Positions 32,201-42,394 of a stretch of 64,000 bases of DNA are shown here, piece after piece (position 1 is the stretch's first letter; each line of letters opens with the position of its first letter). Location: NCBI RefSeq assembly GCF_963678635.1, contig NC_087062.1:81322751-81386750 (forward strand), read 5' to 3'. The DNA is from Symsagittifera roscoffensis. Taxonomy: Eukaryota; Xenacoelomorpha; Acoela; Convolutidae. The translations under genes and the position numbers were made by a program. The notes under the pieces are model-generated. The model saw nothing but the letters and a program-made list of their open reading frames with translations. It ran no database searches and was not told the origin of the DNA.

Positions 32201-35200
32201 GCGGCGCAGATTTCGTTGCGATAGAATGTGTTCATTTTGAAAGTGTTCCTTTTGATCAATAACCAGCTATTAAGTACAGCCAATGCTAAGGATATTAACA
32301 GACTATTATTTTACAAATAGCACTTTAGCTTCAAGGAATCATGGATCTGTAGCGTACAGGTAGTGAAGGAGACCCGCAACAAAATAAGAGGGCTCAAACC
32401 TGGGCAGTATCGGATGTTTTTAATGAACTTTTTCGTATATTAGCTAAAATGCGTCCGCTCTATAAATTGAGGCATGTTTGTTGGTAAATTTTTTTTTTCA
32501 AATTGACTGTTATTGCTAATGCGTCATAATAGGCATGCGTCATCTAGCAATTATAGAGACTCATAATTGGCGTGGGTCACATAAGAAATTTTGTAGACTC
32601 AAAGTTTTACTCATTTAGTTTTTCCCCAGTAGCGGTTTTTTATTGTGTATGCGAAGTGCAACTTCGCCTCTGTGTCGACTCTTCCTACTGTTTGTTAGCA
32701 ATATTTTTATAGATGTTCTAAGTTTTCGATTTTTTGTTTTCATTTTAATCTAATTCAGAAAAAAAACAAGCGCCTCGTATTAACTTTTTTTGACGTACTA
32801 GTTTTATCTATTTGCTAAATTTTGAAAAAAAAATCACCGATTTTTCCGGTTGTTCGCATATGGTTTTCTCGCCTGGTTTCATTTTGTCAAATGAGTTTTT
32901 TATGAATCAAATGAGAATAAGTGTGTTTGAGAATGGCTGAATCATGTTTATTACTGAACATTTCGAAATATGAAATATGTCGCAGTTTGTTACAGTCAAT
33001 TTTTTATGCCTTGACACGAGTATATTTTTTAAATTAATTTTCACGCGAAGTTCCGCTTTGCCTATGAAATAAATCTAAAAATTCTAATAAATAACGAGGG
33101 TCGACCCATAGGTACGAAAGATTTGCAAAAATTGTTTTTTTCGAACTTTTTCAAGGTATCTTTCAAGCTATTTTTTCAGCTTATTGACATACCCTAATAA
33201 AAAATACTAATACTTCCTTTTTCTTCTCAGTATCGTGTAATGCATTGATTAAACTGTATCGTTAGTCAACTTACCTTGCGGAGGACGGTTTGTTTTCAAT
33301 TTAAAGGACGACTTGTTTTCAATGCTTTTGCTTGTTTCAGAAGCGATGGTTCGTAAAACTAAAAAAATCATAGCTAGATTATTTTTTGTCTACATTTTCG
33401 TTTTCGCCTTAATGAGGGCCGACCCTTAATTTCTTTGCCTTAGTTGCCGCTTTGCCGTTTTTGATGCTTATTGAGACTGTAAATGAGCATCGACCGAGAC
33501 AAAGGTATGGAAATTTTGTAGAAAGGGTTTTTTGGGAAATTTCTCAAGTTGTTTTTATCAGCTTAATTTTTTGAAAAAAAAGACTTCAATCTTTTAATGT
33601 TCCGACTTTCGAAGAAAACGGAATATTTATGCTATGTGTGTTTTTTTCATTCAGTCAATTTTCGGCAATCGAAATAACAGTTTTTAACAAAAAATTTTTT
33701 TATATCCCATCGAGGATATCAACTCCCTGAAACCAAATGTAAAAAGATATTTTACCTCCGATCAGTTTTTGCAAAGGTCTGGGAGTTTGAAAATTGCCCA
33801 TTTGGCCATGCTCTGGACTAATTTATGTGCGATTGGAACATTTTATTTATAATGTTGAAAGCGTAACGCGAATTATTTATGCGTGGCGAATTTTCCCGCA
33901 CAACAAAATCGTTCCAAATTGAATTGAGGCTATAGCTAATCGATCGGATTAATTTCGTACGACTCAATTTTTCACACTTAATCTTTGATATTGTCCAAAA
34001 TTTATAGATTTTCAGTATTTTTTTCTCAAAAACTATTCGGTAGAGATTAAGAGGCATAGTCGAACATTCAGGGCTTTGCCCTGATATTCGAGCAGTCTTG
34101 TTCTTTTCAATATCTGTAATGCAACGTTTTAATAATCGCAAGTGTGTTTAAAGTTCTGCTCCGCTTCGCCTCTGTATTTAAAGTTCAATTGAAATTAATT
34201 TGCGAAAAGCAAGGGAAATTTAGCTCTCCAATTACGAAAGTGCAAATGGTGCAAAAAACGTGATTCTATTTTGAAAGATGGACTTTAAGTTATTGAATTT
34301 CCAGCGTGAAAAATTGCCAATTTATCCAGTTTTTTTTCTGGTTGAGATCTCTAAAGAAAAAAGTGCTCATCATAAGAAATTCTTGAGTTCAAAGATCTTT
34401 ACGTTATGTATTTTTTATTCGAAAATTGAAACCCGTTACAAAATTATCAATCATCTTTTTTTGGTATCCTTTTTACGTTTTTCTACCATCTGTTGGCTAT
34501 GATCTTGATTTTCAGGTGCTCACAAAGGCTGAACTAGACAACCTTAATCTAGCGAAAGACCTGTTAGCCGATGTACGGTCAGAGTGTGTGTGTTTCCTCT
34601 GTAAAACAACTCGCTTTAATATGTTCAAGAAAAAGTTCAACTGTAAGTTCTGCGACAAGTCTGTCTGCAAATCTTGTTGTCGTTCTATCCAGATGCCTAA
34701 TACAAGTCTACTCAAAGTTCCCATTACTATTCTCAGTCCAACTCCGTCTAAGATTATAGTTAGTAGTAGTGCTAGTACGAATAAGAGCCGAGACGACAAG
34801 GAGAGAAAAGAAAACAACGACAAGTGCCTTACGAATGCAAACAATCGCAAACACAGTCAGCGAGAAACGTCTAAATGGGCCGCGCGAAGGTCTTCGCTGG
34901 TGGGAACTGCAGCTAGTACTACTAATGGCGCCGAAAGTAGGAAAAAGTCACGTGCTTCGGATCTGCCACTGGTCGAGTGAGTGAATAAATCATTCTTCAG
35001 ATTAAAATATCGATTTGTTAAAGTCCCAATTCAGGTTCATCTAAACGTTTTCGTTTTCTTGTTTTGTTTAATATTGAACCTCAAAAACAAACAAAGGTTG
35101 CCTGCCGGCAAGAATAGCCATAATTAACTGAAGTAAAATTACAAATTTGTTCTAAAACATATTTTTCATATTTTTAGGTTAGTAATTCTGAAATTATATT

Positions 35201-36583
35201 TCAGAATCTTGTTAAAACAAAGATCTTCCCCACACACACTCACTCACATTTGGCCCTATTAACTATTTCCCGCTATACATGTATTATTTTTGACAACCAT
35301 ATCTGAATAAAATATGCATTTCAAAAATGTCAACAATTAAATGGGTTTTGGGTTTTCAATTTCGTGAGTTCGTGCTTGTATGACTATTTAAATGGTACTT
35401 AAATGAAAAAGTTTAATTATATTTATTCTTTGAAAAATAATTGTCTGAGCTATTCAAAATGCAGCATTTAAAGGTAAGTTTCTGAAAATCGAAAAAAGGG
35501 GAATATTTAACAAGATCCAAAAACAATTGGAAGTGAGTCGGGTGAATATTTTTAAAAACAATACGTTTCTTCTCCACTGCTGAAAATATGCGTGAAAAAC
35601 AGAACAAACCAGACCTGTTTTTCTAGTCGCCCGGACAGGTTTATGAAGTTCGTTAGTTCGTAAGGCGCTATCTGATATTTGTTGTTGGTACCAGAGCTTG
35701 CGTGGAAATTAACACACCCTAAGACCAAAGATCTTTCCCACCTCTAATGGTGGGTCGTAGCAACAAGCGAGTCGAATTTTTATCAAACTTACTGTCATTC
35801 AAAACGTTAGTTATGGTTAATTTTTGAAGTGATTTTCGGTAGCTTTTAAAAATTTGTTGGTTATGCTTTGATGTTTTGTTTAGCAATGACAGTACAGAAG
35901 ACGAAGACGAAAACCACTTGAGGTACCTTAGCAGTTCGGAGAGCAGTCCCTCTTCCAGTGGAGATGAGACATGCTCTGCGGGAAGCGACGCCGAGGAGAG
36001 CATAGTTGCAGCCAACGCCAGAGTGCGCCATAGTGGGGGCACTCCTGGATCAACATCACCTCTCCCACCAGCCTCCAATCTCTCTAAGATCTCAGAAGGT
36101 AGTGGGAAGTCAAATTTGAAACAAACCTCTTCAGCCAAACCAATAGTTACAAACAAAGCACATGTAATTGTATCATCGTCGCCTCAGTCGTCTAAGAAAA
36201 ACAACCAGGGACAGACCCCGGCTCCGAACGGGAAGCCACCGATGTTTTCCTCGGATGCAACGCCCACAAATTATAATAGTCAGTCTACAGGGCAAAAGAG
36301 TGACACTGGGTTTAGAAGAGCAAGCACGGCTTATCCTCGAATGCAGCAGAGCGCGGCAGACTCGGTTCCGAACAGTTCTTTTCACGGAAATATGTTAGAA
36401 CAGACCAGGTCTCAGAATAAAAACAGCACCAACACACTGGCCGCTTATGGCATCAATGCAACTCCGGCATCAAAAGCATCTACTAAACCGAAGACGCAAG
36501 TTTGCAAGTCCTGTCACCAGTTTCTAAAACACGTTCTCCACACAAATACATGTGCTAACTATTTCTCAACTGCCCGATCATGA
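20030..36583 (+). CDS. spire: spire: actin nucleation factor (KIND, WH2 repeats, Spire box, FYVE-type zinc finger)
   Basis: Thirteen coding exons with matching phases give about 1,087 residues, close to insect Spire. KIND spans about residues 10-220, WH2-like repeats about 285-412, the Spire box about 689-715 and a FYVE-related zinc finger 725-756; the tail is Ser-rich and ends with CxxC ('QVCKSCHQF'). Spire binds formins through KIND and actin monomers through WH2, nucleating filaments on vesicles and in oocytes. The membrane module locates it. Exons: 20030-20266, 20799-20991, 21058-21137, 21501-21650, 21722-21823, 22365-22526, 23790-23876, 23962-24145, 26645-27128, 27561-27681, 31153-31455, 34516-34976, 35884-36583. 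All introns are GT-AG. The ATG at 20030 precedes the KIND domain by a short leader peptide. The WH2 C and D repeats look diverged. I do not see a clear myosin V-binding motif. Confidence 0.95.
20799..20991 (+). CDS. spire: spire exon 2 (KIND middle)
   Basis: It encodes '[20 protein letters not shown]', the conserved KIND helix, then an acidic stretch. The acceptor is gtttgcag and the donor g|gtagtt, phase 1. Confidence 0.92.
21058..21137 (+). CDS. spire: spire exon 3
   Basis: An 80-bp exon encoding '[11 protein letters not shown]', the turn before the last KIND helices. The acceptor is tttccag and the donor gtgagg. It restores the phase to 0. Confidence 0.85.
21501..21650 (+). CDS. spire: spire exon 4 (KIND end)
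   Basis: It encodes '[20 protein letters not shown]' and '[11 protein letters not shown]', the C-terminal KIND helices. The acceptor is gttaacag and the donor gttaaa (weak), phase 0. Confidence 0.88.
21722..21823 (+). CDS. spire: spire exon 5 (KIND to WH2 linker)
   Basis: It encodes 34 residues ('[12 protein letters not shown]' onward), hydrophilic and acidic. The acceptor is tttgaag and the donor gtgtgt, both phase 0. The conserved Trp-containing segment begins at the next exon. Confidence 0.8.
22365..22526 (+). CDS. spire: spire exon 6 (first WH2)
   Basis: It encodes '[19 protein letters not shown]' and '[20 protein letters not shown]', the most conserved Spire stretch and WH2-A. Phase 0 on both sides. 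Confidence 0.95.
22955..23180 (+). repeat. Repeat family P, copy 1 (spire intron 6)
   Basis: It shares the middle (gtcgatcataaatcgtttta) and the end (actgtctgttggctat) with the copies near 31885 and 38185. The 5' part is diverged. Confidence 0.55.
23702..23750 (+). repeat. Repeat family Q, copy next to spire exon 7
   Basis: It contains attctgtgctaattgcact. It lies about 40 bases upstream of the exon 7 acceptor, as the copy at 19885 does for exon 1. Confidence 0.6.
23790..23876 (+). CDS. spire: spire exon 7 (second WH2)
   Basis: It encodes '[20 protein letters not shown]', near-diagnostic for Spire WH2-B. The acceptor is the T-rich tract ending at 23789, close to a family Q repeat. Confidence 0.95.
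23962..24145 (+). CDS. spire: spire exon 8 (third WH2-like repeat)
   Basis: It encodes '[18 protein letters not shown]', fitting WH2-C in spacing but less conserved. The donor g|gtcagt leaves phase 1, which matches exon 9. Confidence 0.82.
24370..25300 (+). repeat. Decaying tandem array in spire intron 8
   Basis: Five to six units of roughly 110-170 bp repeat the words gagatgtgacgttttt, ttccttnnnatgggggct and gttgcgaatcttgc. Recognisable centres are near 24510, 24676, 24800, 24915, 25036 and 25264. Divergence and length variation increase towards the right. Confidence 0.75.
25912..26289 (+). repeat. SINE-like element with tRNA-like core, copy A (spire intron 8)
   Basis: About 378 bp, closely matched by 32136-32509 from tacacaag to caaattgactg. 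A tRNA-like core at 26120-26189 has an A-box-like word (tagcgtagaggtagg) and a perfect B box (ggttcaaacc at 26168-26177). The core is internal, unlike a standard 5' SINE head, so the flanks may be a host element carrying a tRNA-like insert. Confidence 0.65.
26645..27128 (+). CDS. spire: spire exon 9 (fourth WH2-like repeat and acidic linker)
   Basis: It starts '[14 protein letters not shown]', a possible WH2-D, then a long acidic Ser-rich linker ('[20 protein letters not shown]'). The donor aag|gtacag gives phase 2. The frame stays open to 27171, so a retained-intron product would end shortly after. Confidence 0.85.
27561..27681 (+). CDS. spire: spire exon 10 (linker)
   Basis: It encodes '[20 protein letters not shown]', a basic Ser-rich linker with a possible phosphosite. 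The acceptor after ttctttag is chosen because the next possible AG would give a stop. The donor is gtacgt. Confidence 0.75.
28688..28730 (+). repeat. Fragment of the SINE-like repeat
   Basis: The words ctaacccaagtcgcaaatatt match 25950-25975 with one or two changes. The rest of the element is absent. Confidence 0.45.
29045..29127 (+). tRNA. tRNA-Leu(CAA)-like sequence, probably a pseudogene or SINE head
   Basis: It has a perfect A box (tggctgagtggtta), an anticodon arm tgaga-ttcaaaa-tctcg with anticodon CAA, and a variable arm with a gtga/tcac stem, as in Leu tRNAs. The T stem does not pair (only its last pair), the B box is imperfect (gatcgaatcc) and the acceptor strands gcgtgcg and the 3' side do not match. 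I judge it not functional. Confidence 0.45.
29255..29520 (+). repeat. Repeat family P, copy 2 (spire intron 10)
   Basis: It begins aggtcacgaaaaacgtgatc, includes gatttcccagcggaataaaa and ends in the variant ccatctgtcgattggctatg. Confidence 0.65.
31153..31455 (+). CDS. spire: spire exon 11 (Gly-rich linker and Spire box start)
   Basis: It encodes '[13 protein letters not shown]', the first half of the Spire box, preceded by a Gly/Arg-rich segment with a run of six Gly and by a CxxC ('CKMC'). The exon is much more GC-rich than its surroundings. Confidence 0.9.
31885..32135 (+). repeat. Repeat family P, copy 3, interrupted (spire intron 11)
   Basis: It starts aaaggtcacgaaaaacctaa. The copy breaks off after gcgttga where the SINE-like repeat begins at 32136. 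A likely remnant of its tail (gactcttcctactgtttgtt) is at 32669-32690. Confidence 0.65.
32136..32509 (+). repeat. SINE-like element with tRNA-like core, copy B (spire intron 11)
   Basis: It is homologous over its whole length to 25912-26289. The B box is mutated (ggctcaaacc at 32391-32400). It lies inside a family P repeat, so it is younger than that copy. Confidence 0.65.
34225..34500 (+). repeat. Repeat family P, copy 4, abutting spire exon 12
   Basis: It contains the family words around acgtgattctattttgaaag and ends ccatctgttggctatg. Its end lies 15-20 bases from the acceptor AG at 34514-34515, so the acceptor tract is at or just beyond the repeat edge. Confidence 0.6.
34516..34976 (+). 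CDS. spire: spire exon 12 (Spire box end and FYVE-type zinc finger)
   Basis: It encodes '[12 protein letters not shown]' and then eight or more Cys arranged as C-x-C-x2-C ... C-x2-C ... C-x2-CC ('[11 protein letters not shown]', '[13 protein letters not shown]'), the membrane-binding FYVE-related finger. A basic Ser/Lys-rich stretch follows. The donor ga|gtgagt is ideal; ignoring it gives a stop two codons later. Confidence 0.93.
35884..36583 (+). CDS. spire: spire exon 13 (C-terminal tail and stop)
   Basis: The phase-2 acceptor joins cleanly with exon 12. The 232 residues are acidic then Ser/Thr/Asn-rich, ending with a small Cys cluster ('[12 protein letters not shown]') and TGA at 36581-36583. 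Confidence 0.85.
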
Positions 36584-36866
36584 GCTCGATTTCTGTGCAC
36601 GTAATGGACTGACTTGCGCATTGATTTGGTTGATTAGGATTTTACAGAAGTGTCAGCGTACAGCTCATGTTCGTGTGGTTGTTCGAATTAGAGTTTATAC
36701 GCTAACCGACCAGGAAACAAATTGGGTTAAAAAAAGCTTCATATTCTTTTTAGGATACAGATTTAAAAGCTTTTTTATACGCTTAAAATATCGGTCTCGT
36801 AAATATGGAGACAATATGCAAAACACTCAAATCAAATATGGCGAGTTGCAATTATTGTTCCCCAAA

Positions 36867-36872
36867 AATAAA
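36867..36872 (+). promoter_or_regulatory. Candidate spire polyadenylation signal
   Basis: The first AATAAA after the spire stop lies 284 bases downstream. No competing signal was noticed in between. Confidence 0.45.
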
Positions 36873-37899
36873 TATCCCCGTACCAGAAATTATTTTCAAG
36901 CCGACAACTAATTCACGTGAAATTATATTAGCTGTTTTTCCCTGGTCATTATGCGTTTCTCTGCGTTTTACTGATAAAAATTTTGAAGCTAAGTAGTTTA
37001 GATAGAATACGGCAATTTCAATTAATTTTTTTTTTACAAATTTTTGAATTGAAATCTCAAATGAATTTGTAGCTAGCTCGAGACTGTAAATAATAACAAA
37101 AATGGATGCGCCAAAAACTACCCGAGTTACCTGATGTTTCTCTATCAATATTTTGATTTGCAAAAGAGCTGTTTCTTCTCAGAAAAAGTAAGAAAGGTTG
37201 GGTTGTTTTTGTGCATCATCGACATATATGTTGACATTAGAAGCGTATGTGTCTCTTTGAAGTTTATATCACAAATTTTATTCCATTATTTCATTCCTGT
37301 TCCGTTGTTGTTCTGTAACATACAATTAAAACATGTTTCACTATTTCCATTTGTACATTTACTGCCAAAACTTGAAGCTAACTGCAAACATTGGCGATTT
37401 AACTGATTCGTTCAGTGGTTTTTTTATACTATTCACTTTGTCTGTAAATGTTTTCTATGTGCAGTAGCCTGAAAATAGAATGAAGCTAAATTTCAGTTTT
37501 GGTGAGGGGACCTATTTTGATCATTTTATTGTTGGATTAGTCTAAACATGCACCCATGGTTTATTGCTCCGAGCACTTCGATGCGAGCAGCGATTGATGC
37601 ATTTTTCATGAATGGTTTCAACAATGTATTTCTTCTTACTGAAACTTAATAAAGTTTACCGCTTTCTTTTTTTTTACTGAAGTTGAATACGATAGAAAGG
37701 AAATCTGTTTAATAAGGGCGTCTAGTTTTTTTGAGAGCATGGTTTGATTTTTCATCTAGTTGGCTTATAAAAATCAAATTTAAGTTGTGAAATTCAATTT
37801 AATAGAGTGAAAAAAATTACATGCAACAAGAACTTAAGAGTGAATCGATGCAATTTATGATGAAAATGTCCAAATTGCTGACCAAAATTGTTGAAACAA

Positions 37900-37937
37900 G
37901 TATAGCCGGTTGCACAGAATTTTCCGACCATATTCAT
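37900..37937 (-). repeat. Repeat family Q, inverted copy
   Basis: On the minus strand it reads ggtcggaaaattctgtgc, matching the copies before spire exons 1 and 7. Confidence 0.5.
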
Positions 37938-38184
37938 AAAAAACAACAAAAATTATTGTTTTTTTTTTTTAAATTAGTATCGGTTTTTGTGCGTGTTTTG
38001 ATGAAAGGACCTGTACGTAAGCCTTAAACTTAGGCAAAATTGATAGTAATTTTTTAAAAGACGAACTGGACAAAGAATATTTTAAATGGCGAGAATAAAA
38101 AATATGTATTTTTCAGGAAAAGACAACATATGTTCAGGCTCAATTTTTTTTTTGTGATTTGACTTTTGATTATTTTTAGTTCAT

Positions 38185-38452
38185 TTGTAAAGGGCACTTC
38201 AAATGTGATCAAAATTAGAATTTAATTTTCAGTTTTTCCAGAGAACTGAAAAAATTTTCTTATTGATCCTATGTTCCAAATTGGGTGAATTTTATCAAAA
38301 GGGTCACTAATGAACTGGTCTGGAAATTCAAAGACATTAAAGGCCATCTAATTTTTTTCTTTAAAACTCGAAAGCTTAATATTTTTAGGCAAGTTTTTTT
38401 TCCGATTTCTATTTCGTGCGTTTATTGACTCTTCAACTGTCTGTTGGCTATG
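38185..38452 (+). repeat. Repeat family P, copy 5
   Basis: It ends with ttgactcttcaactgtctgt and ggctatg, the best-preserved form of the family end. Confidence 0.65.
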
Positions 38453-38599
38453 TTTCAATTTTTTTGCACTTACTGTTTATTCCCAAGATCAGGCCTGAAA
38501 AGTTTCGAAAACCTATTTACTTGAGTAAACTTCAATTTTCAGGGCTTGAATATAAATTTCATGCCTTATCCTTCTATAAAATTCTTCTCGCTTGCTGCT

Positions 38600-38800
38600 A
38601 GCTGTTTTGCTCGAAATTAGACTTAAAATCAAAAATTTCACACCAATTTTGCCGAATATTAACTAAGCTTTTAAAAATTTTCTAATGCTCGAATCACGAC
38701 TGAAGGGCTTTAATATGATATAACGCTGGACCCATTCTGCTGATTATTTGTGGTGCCTGATTGTGCGTGGTATGCAAAAAAACTTAAAAAAGACACCCGA
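38600..38800 (-). repeat. Repeat family S, copy 2
   Basis: It carries the inverted core aatcacgactgaagggcttt seen at 2640-2665. The borders are approximate. Confidence 0.5.
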
Positions 38801-39814
38801 TAACAGAAGTGAACAATAATCTAATTTGCATGTCGCGGTTTCAAGTGCTCACACATGCAACTTAGGCGCAAAAGGACATAAGGCCATTCGATGTTTTCTT
38901 TCAACAGAATGTGCAAATTTTATTGAAAATATTGAAAAAATAGTTTCTGAACTTGGCTGGCTGATTCTGTTTTGAAGATATTGAGGCCCTGGGAAAAAAA
39001 TTTAAAAAAATGTTTTAACCTGCAATCATAATGCAATTTTTGGGGTCTAAAATTTGACAAGTTAATTGATTTAACCGGCTAGAATTTAGGCGCTATTATG
39101 CATTTATTTCTGATGCTCGATTTTTTTTTGAATTTCAAATTCAATTTTTTTGGTGCTTGTAGGTTTTTGCAGTAGTTTGCACTCAAAAATTATTTCCAGC
39201 TTTCCGGAATTTTCGTGCCGTTTTTAGAGTTAATTCTTGCCCTATTTTTATTTGAGTGTCTGAGCAAACGAATACCGAACCAAGTAACAAGAACTGCCAA
39301 CTTTTCCAATATGAAAATTAAGAATCATGGCCCTATTCAAAACAACTCCAATTTTTGGTTCATGACTTAAGGATATTTTTGAAAGCAGTCGACGAATTAA
39401 GGTCAAGATTGGTTCCGAGCTTTGCAAGGAAAAACACTTGTTATGGTAAACTACAATATTCTTGGTTACATTAATCTTGACTACAGTCAAAGGCAAAAAA
39501 ATTCTTGTTTCTTCAGCTGCGCATATCAAATTAAACATTTTCAGTCTAAGTTTTTGTAATTGTAATATCGTGTTTTATTCAGAGTTTTTGACTATTTTTA
39601 ATCTCATCGCAATTTTTTAATCTCATCGCAATTTGTGAGATAATTTTAAAATATTTCATACTCTTACCGGTCGTGTTGATATTTTCTTTTTTGTTTCAGT
39701 AATGTCTTAAATGTTGTTCAGGCTTAATTTTGGTTTTTCGCGGTTTCATTCTTAATTTTTTTTCCATTTCAGTTCATTTCCTTCGTTGGAAGGAAGGCAA
39801 ACTCCGCTATCGAA

Positions 39815-40160
39815 CACCGGAAGTGCAAAGGTCACGAAAATCATGATCGACTTCTGGTTTCGCTGGTTTGGAAAGGAGATCAATTTTCAGTTCTAGCGAA
39901 ATAAAACTTCAACTTATCGATACAGTTTTCTCGAATTGGGTTAATTTTATCAAAAAAGAGCCAACAAAAAATTAGAAAGAAGAACAACCAAAAATAATCT
40001 AGTGAAAAAATACAAAAATTTTAGAAAATCAAAAAGCTTTCAGAGCAAATTTTTTTTTCATTTAAATTGGAAATTTGAGATTTTTTTAAAAAAACAAGTC
40101 AGAATTTTTTTGTTTACTTGCGTTTATTGGCTCTTTTTCAACTGTCTGTTGGCTATGTTT
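39815..40160 (+). repeat. Repeat family P, copy 6
   Basis: Near-complete: it starts aaaggtcacgaaaatcatga and ends caactgtctgttggctatg. It carries an A-rich expansion at about 39960-40060. Confidence 0.65.
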
Positions 40161-41776
40161 TCTTGCCTATGAAAAATTACCCCACTTAGGTCAAAATAAA
40201 TTTTTAAATTCCGCGCCCCCTCCCCGGCAGGGCTTTAATTACCATAGACATGTTCAAAAAGGCAAAAAAACTACTTGCAATAAAAAAATACAAAATTTGG
40301 GAGTCGCTAAGTTTTATCCTTTTGCCAATGTTTTTCAAGTTTTTATCGTTTCGATCAACAAGTACTTAAGTAGTTTGTTCAATTTAAGTCAAAAAAATTA
40401 CAAAGGTGGAAGGAAGCTACAATATCTCAAGCGCAGCCAATACTAAATTTGAACTTGACCATGTTCTTTCAATATGCTCAGTCATTTATTTGATTTCGCG
40501 TTAAATTGTTTAATCCAAAAACAGTTAACTAAGGGAAAAGAAATGACCAATTTGGACGAAGAAAATTGCTAAGTGGTCAAACCCTACATTTCAGTTGTCA
40601 TAAATGATACTAAATAAACCACGAGAAACTTGTTAAATTTTCCTGTTGCTTGTTCTTTGTTTTCGACAAAGATCATTGTTTACCATAAATTATATGTGTG
40701 AACGCTTGGAAGATTTGAATCTGCGTTTCCGTATAAAAATGGTATTTAACGGAATTTTCATTAGCATGACATCCAAAGCTAAGCCGACTTTTAGTGGTAT
40801 TTGTTGGTAATTCATTACACACCGAAGCTATTTAAGGTCCCTATTTATGCGAATTTTGTGTGTTGTTAACTTACCAGCTCAGGTTTTCAAATTTCAGTAA
40901 ACACTTCATTAAGAAAATGTTTTTTCTATAGCTCACTAAAAAACTCAATATAAGTGAACACTTCAGAAAAAACTTCATTGCTGAGAAAGAAATAATTCCA
41001 TTTTCTTTTTTAATACAAAAAGCACCAAATTAAACTCAAATACGAACTTTTATAAATAAACATAGTTACAAACTGATTATGGATTTTTGCGGTCTGCTAC
41101 AAATTGAGCTGATTTTGGGTTGTTTATATTTTCTACCAAGCTTATCCGACACAAAGATAGCAGTCTCGAAAGTTCAAGTACATCCAAACATTTCAGCAAG
41201 ACTGATCGGGTACTAGCGTTTTTTTTACCGCATATAACAATGTTCACAGGACTCTTTTCCTGGACGCATTCATCTTCTGTTGAATATCCATCCTATTTAA
41301 AATTTGATATTTTTGTTAGTTTTATCTTTACCAATTCAATTTGTTAACAATTCTTTATAAATTTTAAGTTATATTCTCAAAACAATTATTAAAGTTCATT
41401 TTGTTTGTCTTGCTGTGTATGTGTGTAATTTTAAAGCAAAGGGGACTTACATGTTTTTTTTCTATTAGTTTCAATTTTTTTTCAAAATTAACAAATTCTG
41501 ATCTAGTTTTTTGTCTTACCTGCTGCTTGTTCAGATTTTTTCGACCATATTTTTGCTTATGTCGAAAGATTTTTATTATTTTAAGTTTAACTTCATTCAT
41601 TTCGACAGATCTTGTTGTAAGTCTAATTATAAAATCTCGATATTAATTTTTTTGCTGATGATTTTTTTTAGCTGTAGCTGCATGGTTTTTGATTAAACTC
41701 CCAGTTTGGTTTCCGAGTTTTGTATACTAGCGTGACTTCAGTGCATATATGAATTTCGTAGTTACTATGTGGGCAG

Positions 41777-42196
41777 CAGAGGCAGATTTAGGGGGGGGGG
41801 GGGGGGGCGTTGGGCGGACGCCTCTTCTTCTTCAGGGATTCGGCCCCCTGGCCGGCCGACCCTAAATTTTTCTAAAGCCGCTTTTGGCGCCAATATATAT
41901 AATAATTTTGAGGGGGAAGCGCGCGCCGACAAAACGCGATTTTTTGGTCAACTCTTTTGAAAAAACGCGCGCCGACAAAACGCGCTTTCTGGTAAAATCT
42001 TTCGAAAAAGCGCATTTTTGGACTGTTTTTTCAAAATTTTGCCTGCGGCGCAAGATATTTGGCCGAAACAGGGACTAAACCGTGCTAAGGGAGAGCTCAA
42101 AAAATTAATTCGGTCGACCTAAAAAAAACGACAAAATTTTCGAAAATTTTATGAAAATCCGCCCCCCCCCTCGAGAAAATCCTAGATCCGCCCCTG
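41777..42196 (+). mobile_element. hAT-type MITE, copy 1
   Basis: 420 bp with terminal inverted repeats cagaggcagatttagg and cctagatccgcccctg. It is flanked by a perfect 8-bp duplication, gtgggcag, at 41769-41776 and 42197-42204. An 8-bp duplication with a CAGGGG-type end is the hAT signature. No transposase is encoded. It holds a long G run near the left end. Confidence 0.85.
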
Positions 42197-42394
42197 GTGG
42201 GCAGTACACGCATTTGTTTCCAATGAAGCGTTGTCGAAAAGTTTCGGCTGAATTTTAGCTTATGGGATGTTGGCTTTAATTATGCCTTCTTTTTTAACGA
42301 ATAGTTTGTTTCCTGCTAATTTTCTATATTGTTTATGAAAAAAAAAGACTCTAACACCTATATTTTGAACGCGCTTAAAACCAACCCGTACTCT

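Larger units (their letters stand above)
36584..41776. other. Non-coding region downstream of spire
   Basis: No gene is supported. It contains family P copies, a family S copy and an inverted family Q copy, listed separately. Frames in it are short and AT-rich with no recognisable protein. Confidence 0.5.

Noticed and set aside
35719-36156. Minus-strand frame of 145 residues
   Set aside because: It overlaps spire exon 13, which is supported by splice phase and composition; the antisense shows no known domain.
41120-41347. 75-residue Ser-rich frame
   Set aside because: Composition is mildly gene-like but there is no recognisable domain or paired splice sites.
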